From assembly GCA_022837365.1 (NCBI GenBank), contig JALHHV010000121.1:1-5325 (forward strand): a DNA stretch of 5,325 bases. The letters run 5' to 3'. The notes under the pieces are model-generated. The model had not been told where the DNA came from, searched no databases, and worked only from the letters and a program-made list of their open reading frames with translations. Both the position numbers and the translations under genes were made by a program. Source of the DNA: Desulfovibrio sp. (GTDB lineage Bacteria > Desulfobacterota > Desulfovibrionia > Desulfovibrionales > Desulfovibrionaceae). This document shows, piece after piece, positions 1 through 5,325 of the stretch (its first letter is position 1; the number at the start of each line of letters is the position of its first letter).

Positions 1-218
1 ATGTCGGCCTCGCGCGATTCCAGCAGCCCGGCAAGGCGGAGCAGGGCGTCGATCTTGGCGGCGGGAGACGCGGCGGCCAGCTTGCGGGCGGCGGCCTTGG
101 CGCGCTTGCCCATGGACTCGACCAGCAGGGCGATGTCGTCTTTGGTGGCGTCCGGGGCGGCGTCCTGCGTGGTGCCCGGTGTACTGTCCGGGGCGGGGGT
201 GGTGTTCTGCGTGCTCAT
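1..218 (-). CDS. proA: Gamma-glutamyl phosphate reductase (ProA), N-terminal part, cut by window edge
   Basis: The reverse strand from the ATG at 218-216 stays open to the window edge and gives 72 codons plus two bases. ProA is the cytoplasmic NADPH-dependent enzyme that reduces gamma-glutamyl phosphate to glutamate-5-semialdehyde, the second step of proline synthesis from glutamate. Residues 27-68 read like the conserved first helices of the family: DDIALLVESMGKRAKAAARK, then a short Ala/Ser stretch, then KIDALLRLAGLLESREAD. The catalytic Cys lies further on, outside the window. The first 25 residues (Thr, Pro, Ala and Asp rich) form an extension beyond the usual ProA start. Starting instead at the internal Met36 would break the conserved helix, and a GGAG sits 5 nt before the chosen ATG, so I prefer this start. 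The gene is transcribed divergently from the iorAB operon. Identification rests on the N-terminus alone, but the match to the family pattern is good. Confidence 0.85.
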   Translation of the reverse strand, partial: MSTQNTTPAPDSTPGTTQDAAPDATKDDIALLVESMGKRAKAAARKLAAASPAAKIDALLRLAGLLESREAD

Positions 219-223
219 GGCGG

Positions 224-227
224 CTCC
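224..227 (-). promoter_or_regulatory. Ribosome binding site of proA
   Basis: GGAG on the minus strand (CTCC on the plus strand) lies 5 nt upstream of the ATG at 218-216. It supports the upstream ATG over the in-frame ATG at 113-111, which falls inside the conserved ProA helix. Confidence 0.6.
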
Positions 228-237
228 GGCGCTCTGG

Positions 238-259
238 CGTTCCGTGTGGCGGCGGAACG
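238..259. repeat. Short inverted repeat upstream of proA
   Basis: CGTTCCG (238-244) and CGGAACG (253-259) are perfect 7-bp inverted arms around an 8-base loop. The repeat lies between the candidate proA promoter and the proA ribosome binding site. It could therefore be a hairpin in the proA leader RNA or a DNA operator. There is no T-tract after it, so it does not look like an intrinsic terminator. Confidence 0.4.
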
Positions 260-280
260 ACGTGAAGGTTGCGAAACATT

Positions 281-309
281 GCTATATCCGCAGCCCTTCG
301 GCAACGCAA
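281..309 (-). promoter_or_regulatory. proA: Candidate sigma-70-type promoter for proA
   Basis: On the minus strand TTGCGT (309-304) is followed after 17 bases by TATAGC (286-281). The -10 matches the TATAAT consensus at four positions and the -35 at three. Transcription would start near 274 and give a leader of about 55 nt containing the 238-259 inverted repeat. This is a weak motif call in a region where proA needs some promoter, because its neighbour is divergent. Confidence 0.3.
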
Positions 310-325
310 CAATATGACCCGAAGG
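295..325. repeat. Inverted repeat CCTTCGG / CCGAAGG
   Basis: Perfect 7-bp arms at 295-301 and 319-325 are separated by 17 bases. The repeat spans the -35 side of the candidate proA promoter, so it could be an operator for proA. Such short arms also arise by chance in GC-rich DNA. Confidence 0.3.
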
Positions 326-431
326 CCGGGGGCGGCACTGCATGCGGAGGCATCCGGCCCCATCGCGCAAGCCGGTTTGCATGATTTGCGCGCGGCGCAT
401 CGCGCCCCGGGCGCGGGCGGGCGAATGGCCT

Positions 432-495
432 TGTCAAAACCCGCAAGCCCAGACGGGCCGCGAGAAACCGGTCAGCATCCGGAATCCTTTTGACA
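432..495. repeat. Inverted repeat TGTCAAAA / TTTTGACA overlapping the operon -35 element
   Basis: TGTCAAAA (432-439) is the exact reverse complement of TTTTGACA (488-495), with 48 bases between. The right arm contains the TTGACA taken as the -35 element of the rightward promoter. Two A/T-rich octamers matching exactly in an otherwise GC-rich region make a regulator-binding pair conceivable. The 48-base gap between the arms equals between five and six helical turns measured centre to centre. No known regulator is assigned. Confidence 0.35.
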
Positions 496-518
496 TTTCT
501 GTAATGGGCACGTAAAAG
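490..518 (+). promoter_or_regulatory. Sigma-70-type promoter for the TPR-iorA-iorB-regulator operon
   Basis: A consensus TTGACA at 490-495 is followed after exactly 17 bases by TAAAAG at 513-518, which matches TATAAT at four of six positions. It sits in the only AT-rich patch of the intergenic region. It would start RNA near 525, leaving a leader of about 58 nt before the ATG at 583. It is the best promoter visible for the four-gene operon. Confidence 0.55.
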
Positions 519-524
519 AATCGG

Positions 525-562
525 GCTTTGCGATTTCCAGCCACAAAGCGGCCGTGCGCCGC
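525..562 (+). other. Possible hairpins in the 5' leader of the operon
   Basis: GCTTTG (525-530) can pair with CAAAGC (544-549) around a 13-base loop, and GCGGC (548-552) with GCCGC (558-562) around a 5-base loop. The two stems share 548-549. Both would lie in the predicted leader upstream of the ribosome binding site (569-574) and neither covers it. The structures are short; no riboswitch class is recognised. Confidence 0.25.
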
Positions 563-568
563 ATTCTC

Positions 569-574
569 AAGGAG
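569..574 (+). promoter_or_regulatory. Ribosome binding site of the TPR protein gene
   Basis: AAGGAG lies 8 nt before the ATG at 583. It is one of the two strong Shine-Dalgarno sequences in the operon (the other precedes iorB) and fixes this start. Confidence 0.8.
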
Positions 575-582
575 CAATTCGC

Positions 583-1278
583 ATGTCGGAGAACAAGATC
601 CGGAAAGGCCTGCCGCGCGCCCAGCAGCAACCCGCCATCCCTGAACCCCTGAAGGGCGAAGTGTCCGGCGAGGCCGCGCCGCTGCTGCGCTTCGTGCTCG
701 ACAACGCGCGCTACATCGCCGCCGGTCTCGGCGTGTTGGTGCTGGCCGCCGGGGCGGGCGCGGGCTACCGCTGGTGGGCCGCCGAACAGGCGCGCGAGGC
801 GCAGGCCGAACTGGGCATGATCACCGTGACCAAGACCGGCGCGGAACGCGTGCAGGCGCTGGAAGCCTTTGCCGCCAAGGCTCCGTCGGGCGTGCGCAAC
901 GCCGTGTTGCTGGACCTTGCCGCCGCCGCCATGGAACAGAAGGACTACGACAAGGCCGCCTCGGCCTGGGAACGCCTGGCCGCCGCCGACGGCGCCACCG
1001 GCGTGGTGGCCCGCATCGGCCGCGCGCAGGCCCTGTCGCAGGCGGGCAAGGACGCCGAGGCCCTTGCCGTGCTGGAAGGGCTGGAAGGCTCGGTGAGCGA
1101 GATTTCGCGCAATGCCGTGCGGGGCCAACTGGCAGTCGTGGCGGAACGCGCGGGCAAGCTGGACCGCGCCGTGGCCGCCTACGAGCAGTTGATGACCTCC
1201 GATATCGGAGGCAACAAGGACTACTTCAGGAGCCGCGTGGAAGCGCTGAAGGCCCGCATGCAGAAGGGGGGCGCGTAA
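583..1278 (+). CDS. Membrane-anchored tetratricopeptide-repeat protein, YfgM-like
   Basis: The protein has 231 residues. A polar N-terminus (1-42) is followed by one hydrophobic segment at about 44-61 (YIAAGLGVLVLAAGAGAG) ending in RWW. The rest is an alanine-rich helical region with TPR-like helix pairs, roughly 104-137 (LLDLAAAAMEQKDYDKAASA), 142-167 and 175-206 (VVAERAGKLDRAVAAYEQL). This is the architecture of the YfgM/TPR_21 family: a single-pass anchor, with the helical repeats probably on the outer face of the membrane. E. coli YfgM associates with the SecYEG translocon and periplasmic chaperones; whether that role applies here is unknown. There is no cleavable signal peptide, Cys lipobox or metal site. 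The gene is first in the operon, 4 bp before iorA, with a strong ribosome binding site. Its link to the oxidoreductase could be membrane docking or merely shared transcription. The fold call is fairly safe; the function is not known. Confidence 0.8.
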   Translation: MSENKIRKGLPRAQQQPAIPEPLKGEVSGEAAPLLRFVLDNARYIAAGLGVLVLAAGAGAGYRWWAAEQAREAQAELGMITVTKTGAERVQALEAFAAKAPSGVRNAVLLDLAAAAMEQKDYDKAASAWERLAAADGATGVVARIGRAQALSQAGKDAEALAVLEGLEGSVSEISRNAVRGQLAVVAERAGKLDRAVAAYEQLMTSDIGGNKDYFRSRVEALKARMQKGGA

Positions 1279-1282
1279 GCCC

Positions 1283-3172
1283 ATGAGCGAATCGACTGCA
1301 CCATCGGGCGTGACGCCGGGCGCGCGCCCGGTGAATCCTCTTCTGGCTGACGAACCGGGCGCCCGGCGCCTGCTGCTGGGCAACGAGGCCATCGTGCGCG
1401 GCGCGCTGGAGGCGGGCGTCAACCTGGTGGCCTGCTACCCCGGCACCCCTTCGTCGGAAGTGCCCGACACCTTCCGCCGCATCGGCGGCGGGGGCCGCTA
1501 CCGCCTGGAATATTCGGTGAACGAGAAGGTGGCCATGGAAGTGGGGGCGGGCTCCGCCCTGGCCGGGGCCATGACCCTGGTGACGATGAAGCACGTGGGC
1601 GTCAACGTGGCCGCCGACCCGCTTTTGACCATGACCTACACCGGCCTGCCCGGCGGACTGGTGCTGCTGTCCGCCGACGACCCCGGCTGCCACGCCAGCC
1701 AGAACGAGCAGGACAACCGCACCTACGCCCGCTTCGCGGGCATGCCGTGCTTCGAGCCCGCCACCGCGCAGGAAGCCAAGGACATGACGCGCGACGCGCT
1801 GCTGCTGGCGCGCGAACTCGAACAGCCCGTGCTGCTGCGCACCACCACCCGCGTCAACCATCTGCGCGGCGCGGTGGAATTCGGCCCGCTGGGCCAGCCC
1901 GCGCCCATCGTGCCCTTCGAGCGCAACCCCCGGCGCTTCGTGCCCGTGCCCGCCGTGGCCCGGGTGCGCCACGCCGAACTGGTCAGGCATCTTGGCGTGG
2001 CGCGGGAGAAGGCCGAGCATTCGCCGTGGAACACCGTGCGCGGCGACGGGCGCTTCGGCGTCATCGCCAGCGGCATCAGCCGCGCCTACCTGTCCGACGC
2101 CCTGCACGAGACGGGCTGGGGCGGCCGGGTGAAGGTGCTGGATCTCGGCATGACCTGGCCCCTGCCGGAAGAACTGCTGACCGACTTCCTGTCCGAATGC
2201 GACGCCGTGCTGGTGCTGGAAGAACTGGAACCCCTGCTGGAGAACGACGTGCGCGCGCTCGTCCAGCGCAGGGGCCTGCCCGTGGCCGTCAGCGGCAAGG
2301 GCGGCGCGCTGACCATCTACGGCGAATACTCCACCCAGTCCGTCACCCAGGCCCTGGCCGACCTGCTGGGCGAAACCGCCCGCCTGCCCATGGCCTGCGA
2401 CCCGGAAACGGCCCTGCCCGTGCGCCCGCCGAACCTCTGCCCCGGCTGTTCGCACCGCGCGCTGTACTATGCCGTGCGCAAGGTGTTCGGCGACGACGCC
2501 GTGTACTCCAGCGACATCGGCTGCTACACCCTGGGCCTGCTGCCCCCGCTGCGCATGGCCGACTTCCTGTTCTGCATGGGCTCGTCGGTGTCGGCGGGCT
2601 CCGGCTTCGCCACAGCCTCGGGCAAGCCCACGCTGGCCTTCATCGGCGACTCCACCTTCTTCCATTCCGGCATCACCGGTCTGGTCAACGCGGTGTTCAA
2701 CAAACACGACCTGATCGTGGTGGTGCTGGACAACGGCACCACGGCCATGACCGGCCACCAGCCCAACCCCGGCGTGATCCAGGACGTGCTGGGCAACGCC
2801 TGCGTGCACCTGGACATCGAGGCCGTGGTGCGCGGCTGCGGCGTGGCCGACGTGGTCAAGGTGCGGCCCTTCAACGTCAAGTCCACCATGAAGGCCCTGG
2901 CGGAGATGAAGGAACGTTCCGGCGTGCGCGTGATCATCGCCGAGGAGCCGTGCGTGCTCTACGCCCGGCGCACCCTGAAGAAGCCGCGCAACCAGGTGGC
3001 GTACGTGGCCGAACAGAGCCCTTCCGTGGCCGACTGTCTGGAACACCTGGCCTGCCCCGCCTTCTTCCGTGACGACACCGGCATCCACGTGGACGAGAAC
3101 CTCTGCGGCGGCTGCATGGTCTGTCTGCAGGTCGCGGACACCATCAAGGCCCGCAAGAGGAGCGACGCATGA
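1283..3172 (+). CDS. iorA: Indolepyruvate:ferredoxin oxidoreductase, alpha subunit
   Basis: IorA (629 residues, the usual size for the family) is the thiamine-diphosphate subunit of the cytoplasmic IorAB enzyme. The enzyme converts aryl pyruvates plus CoA to aryl-acetyl-CoA and CO2 and reduces ferredoxin. An N-terminal pyrimidine-binding domain starts near LLLGNEAIVRGALEAGV (31-47), with YPGTPSSEV at 52-60 and EYSVNEKVAMEVG at 76-88. A central transketolase C-like domain covers about 255-345. The diphosphate-binding domain has CPGC at 386-389, GDSTFFHSG at 455-463 and LDNGTTAMTGHQPNPG at 482-497. The C-terminus (579-619) is a ferredoxin-like domain with only five of the usual eight Cys: C585, C591, C608, C611 and C614. 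Those expected at 579, 582 and 618 are Ser, Val and Ala. The gene begins 4 bp after the TPR gene with a poor G-rich ribosome binding site (1266-1271), suggesting coupled translation, and overlaps iorB by 4 bp. Relatives include other 2-oxoacid:ferredoxin oxidoreductases, but the domain order is that of IorA. Confidence 0.95.
   Translation: MSESTAPSGVTPGARPVNPLLADEPGARRLLLGNEAIVRGALEAGVNLVACYPGTPSSEVPDTFRRIGGGGRYRLEYSVNEKVAMEVGAGSALAGAMTLVTMKHVGVNVAADPLLTMTYTGLPGGLVLLSADDPGCHASQNEQDNRTYARFAGMPCFEPATAQEAKDMTRDALLLARELEQPVLLRTTTRVNHLRGAVEFGPLGQPAPIVPFERNPRRFVPVPAVARVRHAELVRHLGVAREKAEHSPWNTVRGDGRFGVIASGISRAYLSDALHETGWGGRVKVLDLGMTWPLPEELLTDFLSECDAVLVLEELEPLLENDVRALVQRRGLPVAVSGKGGALTIYGEYSTQSVTQALADLLGETARLPMACDPETALPVRPPNLCPGCSHRALYYAVRKVFGDDAVYSSDIGCYTLGLLPPLRMADFLFCMGSSVSAGSGFATASGKPTLAFIGDSTFFHSGITGLVNAVFNKHDLIVVVLDNGTTAMTGHQPNPGVIQDVLGNACVHLDIEAVVRGCGVADVVKVRPFNVKSTMKALAEMKERSGVRVIIAEEPCVLYARRTLKKPRNQVAYVAEQSPSVADCLEHLACPAFFRDDTGIHVDENLCGGCMVCLQVADTIKARKRSDA
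3017..3139 (+). other. iorA: Degenerate C-terminal ferredoxin domain of IorA
   Basis: This is a sub-region of iorA (residues 579-619). In a standard 2[4Fe-4S] domain each motif is CxxCxxC followed by a CP. Motif 1 here keeps only its third Cys (C585) and the CP Cys (C591). Motif 2 keeps its first three (C608, C611, C614) but has Ala-Asp where CP is expected. In this fold the first three Cys of one motif plus the last Cys of the other bind one cluster. So one cluster keeps all four ligands (C608, C611, C614, C591) and the other keeps one (C585). The alignment was done by eye from the spacing. Confidence 0.7.
3157..3162 (+). promoter_or_regulatory. Ribosome binding site of iorB
   Basis: GAGGAG lies inside the last codons of iorA, 6 nt before the iorB ATG at 3169. 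The strong site together with the ATGA overlap suggests efficient, coupled and near-stoichiometric translation of the two subunits. Confidence 0.7.
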
Positions 3173-3774
3173 GCAACGCGGCACGCATCCGCATCTACCT
3201 TACCGGCGTGGGCGGGCAGGGCACCCTGACCGCCACCACCCTGCTGGCCCGCACCGCCCTGGACCAGGGGCTGGAGGTGACCTCCGGCGAAATCCACGGC
3301 ATGGCCCAGCGCGGCGGGGTGGTGGAATCCACCATCCTGCTCGGCGGTTGGATGAGCCCCAAGATAGGCCATGGCGAGGCGGACCTGATCCTGGGCTTCG
3401 AACCGCTGGAAACCCTGCGCGGCATGACCCACCTGGCCGCCGGGGGCAGCGTGCTGTCCAACACCGAGCCGCTGCCGCCGGTGGGCGTTTCCACCGGGCG
3501 CGAAGCCTACCCCGACATGGCGCGCATCCGCGCCAAGGTGGAAGGCTGCGCCGCGCATTCGTGGTTCCTGCCGTGCCGCACCCTGGGCCTTCAGGCCGGG
3601 TCGGTGCAGGCGGGCAACAGCGTGCTGCTGGGCGCGGCCTGCGCCACGGGGCTGCTGCCCTTCGGCCCAGACGCGCTGGAAGCCGCCATCCGCACCCATC
3701 TTGCCCCCAAACTTATGGACATGAACCTGAGGGCGGTCGAACTGGGCGTTCGGGCCGTCACCTCCGCGAGCTGA
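3169..3774 (+). CDS. iorB: Indolepyruvate:ferredoxin oxidoreductase, beta subunit
   Basis: IorB (201 residues, normal for the family) is the gamma-type 2-oxoacid:ferredoxin oxidoreductase subunit that pairs with IorA and helps form the CoA- and substrate-binding part of the enzyme. The family signatures are clear: the glycine-rich loop GVGGQGT at 13-19, SGEIHGMAQRGGVVES at 39-54, a strand-turn ADLILGFEPLETLR at 71-84, and GNSVLLGAA at 149-157. There is no iron-sulfur motif, as expected for this subunit. The ATG overlaps the iorA stop codon (ATGA at 3169-3172), and 4 bp separate its TGA from the next gene. The partner, the overlap and the motifs together make the assignment secure. Confidence 0.95.
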   Translation: MSNAARIRIYLTGVGGQGTLTATTLLARTALDQGLEVTSGEIHGMAQRGGVVESTILLGGWMSPKIGHGEADLILGFEPLETLRGMTHLAAGGSVLSNTEPLPPVGVSTGREAYPDMARIRAKVEGCAAHSWFLPCRTLGLQAGSVQAGNSVLLGAACATGLLPFGPDALEAAIRTHLAPKLMDMNLRAVELGVRAVTSAS

Positions 3775-3778
3775 CCGC

Positions 3779-5325
3779 ATGACCACCATCACCGACGACA
3801 AGCGCCTTCAGCCCTATCTCGGCACGCTCCAGAAGATCGTGTCCGACATGGGGCCGCAGCGGCCGTTTCAGTCCACCCTGAAGTCGCTGCTCCGCACGCT
3901 GGCTGAAAACCATGACTTCCAGCGGCCGCACATCGTCATCTTCGACCCCGAGACCCGCACCCTGAAGCTCAGCCTGTCGCAGACGCCCACCAAGGCGGAC
4001 CACGTGGAATACGAGCCGGGCGTGGGCGTGACGGGGCAGGTGTTCTCCACGGGCCAGCCGGTCATCGTGCCGCGCATCAAGGACCACCCGGCGTTCCTGA
4101 ACAAGGCCTTCGGCCGTTCCGACGAGGAGCAGGAAAACCTGGCCTTCATCTGCGTGCCGGTGCTGGGCCCGGCCGACGAGCCCCGGCAGGGGCGCGAGGT
4201 CATCGGCACCCTGAGCGTGGACACCCCCTCGGTGCCCATGCCGCAGCTGGAATCGCACTGCCGGTTCCTGGAGGTGGTGGCGGGCATGATCGCCAACCAC
4301 GCCTCGTACCTGCAAGAGGAAATGGCCCGCCAGAAGCACCTGATGACCCAGGGCCTCATCGTGGGCGACAGCAACGACATCGGGTTCACCCCGGCCAACG
4401 TGGTCGCCGCGTCCAAGGCCATGCGGCTGGTGCTGAACCAGGCGGCCCAGGTGGGCCCCAGCCGGGCCACGGCGCTGCTGCGGGGCGAATCGGGCACCGG
4501 CAAGGAACTGCTGGCCGAGGCCATCCACCAGGCCAGCCCCCGGCGCGAGATGCCGCTGATCAAGCTGAACTGCGCGGCGCTGCCCTCCGAACTGGTGGAA
4601 AGCGAACTGTTCGGCTACCAGAAGGGGGCCTTCACCGGGGCGGTGCACACCAAGAAGGGCCTGTTCGAACTGGCCAACAAGGGCACCCTGTTCCTGGACG
4701 AGGTGGGCGAACTGTCGCCCAACGCCCAGGCCAAGGTGCTGCGCGCCATCCAGGAGCAGGAAATCCAGCGCCTGGGCAGCGAACAGACCATCACCGTGGA
4801 CGTGCGCCTGATCTGCGCCACCCACCAGCCGCTGGAGGAACTCGTCGAGCGGGGGTTGTTCCGCGAAGACCTGTACTACCGCATCAATGTGTTCCCCATC
4901 TTCATTCCCCCGCTGCGCGAGCGGCGCGAGGACATCCTGCCGCTGGCGGAACACTTCCTGCGCATCTACTCCGAGGAGTATTCGCGCAGCATCAAGCGCA
5001 TCTCCACCCCGGCCATCGACCTCTTGACGCAGTACCACTGGCCCGGCAACATCCGCGAACTGAAGAACTGCATCGAGCGCGCGGTGCTGGTGTGCGACGA
5101 GCAGGTCATCCGCACCTACCATCTGCCGCCCTCGTTGCAGACTGCGGAATCCACCGCCACGGACACCAACCTCTCGTTCTGCGAGGCGGTGGCCAAGTTC
5201 GAGCAGGAACTGCTGGTGGACGCGCTGAAGAAGGCGCGCGGCAACATGTTGCAGGCCGCCCGCGACCTGCGCGTGAGCTACCGCATCGTCAACTACAAGG
5301 TGAAGAAGTACGGCATCGACGCCAA
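3779..5325 (+). CDS. NifA-like sigma-54-dependent transcriptional activator (GAF, AAA+, Fis HTH), 3' end cut
   Basis: The reading frame is open for 515 codons plus two bases to the right edge; probably only the last few residues are missing. Residues about 30-178 form an N-terminal GAF sensor domain (for example GVGVTGQVFSTGQPVIVPRI at 81-100). The AAA+ domain has Walker A GESGTGKE (236-243), the sigma-54 contact loop GAFTGA (283-288), Walker B GTLFLDEVGE (302-311), the FREDLYYRINVFP region (361-373) with PPLRERREDI after it, and the sensor-2 segment WPGNIRELKN (421-430). The C-terminus (about 465-513) is a Fis-type helix-turn-helix with NMLQAARDLRVSYRIVNYKV. All residues needed to activate sigma-54 polymerase look intact. 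The order GAF-AAA-HTH is that of NifA and NorR-type activators; the closest match by eye is NifA. The CxxxxC pair of oxygen-sensitive rhizobial NifA is not seen. The gene starts 4 bp after iorB with only a weak GAG as ribosome site, so it is probably translated by coupling and may control its own operon. The ligand is unknown. Confidence 0.92.
   Translation, partial: MTTITDDKRLQPYLGTLQKIVSDMGPQRPFQSTLKSLLRTLAENHDFQRPHIVIFDPETRTLKLSLSQTPTKADHVEYEPGVGVTGQVFSTGQPVIVPRIKDHPAFLNKAFGRSDEEQENLAFICVPVLGPADEPRQGREVIGTLSVDTPSVPMPQLESHCRFLEVVAGMIANHASYLQEEMARQKHLMTQGLIVGDSNDIGFTPANVVAASKAMRLVLNQAAQVGPSRATALLRGESGTGKELLAEAIHQASPRREMPLIKLNCAALPSELVESELFGYQKGAFTGAVHTKKGLFELANKGTLFLDEVGELSPNAQAKVLRAIQEQEIQRLGSEQTITVDVRLICATHQPLEELVERGLFREDLYYRINVFPIFIPPLRERREDILPLAEHFLRIYSEEYSRSIKRISTPAIDLLTQYHWPGNIRELKNCIERAVLVCDEQVIRTYHLPPSLQTAESTATDTNLSFCEAVAKFEQELLVDALKKARGNMLQAARDLRVSYRIVNYKVKKYGIDA

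Larger units (their letters stand above)
219..582. other. Divergent intergenic regulatory region between proA and the TPR-iorAB operon
   Basis: This 364-base stretch separates two divergently transcribed genes and must carry both sets of promoters. It holds the proA ribosome binding site and candidate promoter at its left, and a clear -35/-10 pair (490-518) and ribosome binding site (569-574) for the rightward operon. Between them is a GC-rich block (about 320-470), followed by a locally AT-rich patch at 485-520 as expected for a promoter. Several inverted repeats are present (238-259, 295-325, 432-495, 525-549). The open frames that cross the region lack ribosome binding sites or recognisable protein sequence. 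I see no tRNA, terminator or mobile-element end. Confidence 0.75.

Noticed and set aside
306..319. Minus-strand GG-N10-GC spacing upstream of proA, a possible sigma-54 promoter
   Set aside because: The TTGC part fits, but the -24 part reads GGGTCA rather than TGGCAC. A single match of this quality is expected by chance.
1..384. Plus-strand open frame across the proA start and the intergenic region
   Set aside because: Its first part lies antisense to the conserved ProA N-terminus, it begins at the window edge with no ribosome binding site, and the rest looks like low-complexity Ala/Arg sequence.
394..414. GC-rich alternative stems: 402-406 can pair with 394-398 or with 410-414
   Set aside because: The stems are only 5 bp in a stretch almost entirely of G and C, they have no T-tract, and the region lies upstream of the rightward promoter, so chance is the simpler explanation.
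350..482. Direct repeat GCATCCGG at 350-357 and 475-482
   Set aside because: Two 8-base copies 125 bases apart with unrelated flanks are not convincing as binding sites.
269..493. Small plus-strand open frame of 74 codons in the intergenic region
   Set aside because: No Shine-Dalgarno sequence is evident, it overlaps promoter signals, and the protein resembles nothing I recognise.
505..531. Plus-strand TGGGCACG followed by TTTGC, resembling a sigma-54 promoter
   Set aside because: The GG to GC distance is about twice what sigma-54 requires; no GC lies at the correct spacing.
1226..3184. Very long open frame on the minus strand opposite iorA
   Set aside because: It is antisense to a certain gene, its translation is a His/Gln/Ala/Gly-rich composition typical of the reverse complement of GC-rich coding DNA, and it has no recognisable domain.
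3758..5122. Long open frame on the minus strand opposite the sigma-54 activator
   Set aside because: It is a shadow of the activator's codon use; composition is biased to His, Gln, Gly and Ala and no family is recognised.

Overview
The window is GC-rich, with a strong G/C preference at third codon positions. The gene set suggests a strictly anaerobic or sulfate-reducing deltaproteobacterium, most likely a Desulfovibrio/Nitratidesulfovibrio relative. That assignment is inference: it rests on base composition, on a ferredoxin-dependent 2-oxoacid oxidoreductase beside a NifA-like regulator, and on my recollection that this gene order occurs in Desulfovibrio vulgaris. No sequence search was possible.

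Layout. Positions 1-218 (minus strand) hold the 5' end of proA, gamma-glutamyl phosphate reductase of proline synthesis, cut by the window edge. Positions 219-582 are a 364-base divergent intergenic region. It contains a good sigma-70-type promoter reading right (TTGACA, 17 bp, TAAAAG), a weaker candidate promoter for proA reading left, and several inverted repeats. From 583 to the right edge four genes lie head to tail with gaps of 4 bp or a 4-bp overlap, so they are almost certainly one operon. In order they encode a membrane-anchored TPR (YfgM-like) protein, IorA, IorB, and a NifA-like sigma-54 activator (GAF, AAA+, Fis-type helix-turn-helix) cut only at its extreme C-terminus.

How the genes work together. 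IorA and IorB form indolepyruvate:ferredoxin oxidoreductase. It oxidatively decarboxylates aryl pyruvates, made by transamination of aromatic amino acids, to aryl-acetyl-CoA and passes the electrons to ferredoxin. The downstream activator is translationally linked to iorB, so it is plausibly a dedicated regulator of aromatic amino-acid or 2-oxoacid metabolism rather than of nitrogen fixation; no nif structural gene is present here. The role of the TPR protein in this operon is unknown.

The most notable observation is in the C-terminal ferredoxin domain of IorA. Three of the four ligands expected for one [4Fe-4S] cluster are missing, while all four ligands for the other cluster, which come from both Cys motifs, are kept. 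I saw no RNA genes, CRISPR arrays, insertion sequences, convincing terminators or signs of recent gene transfer.
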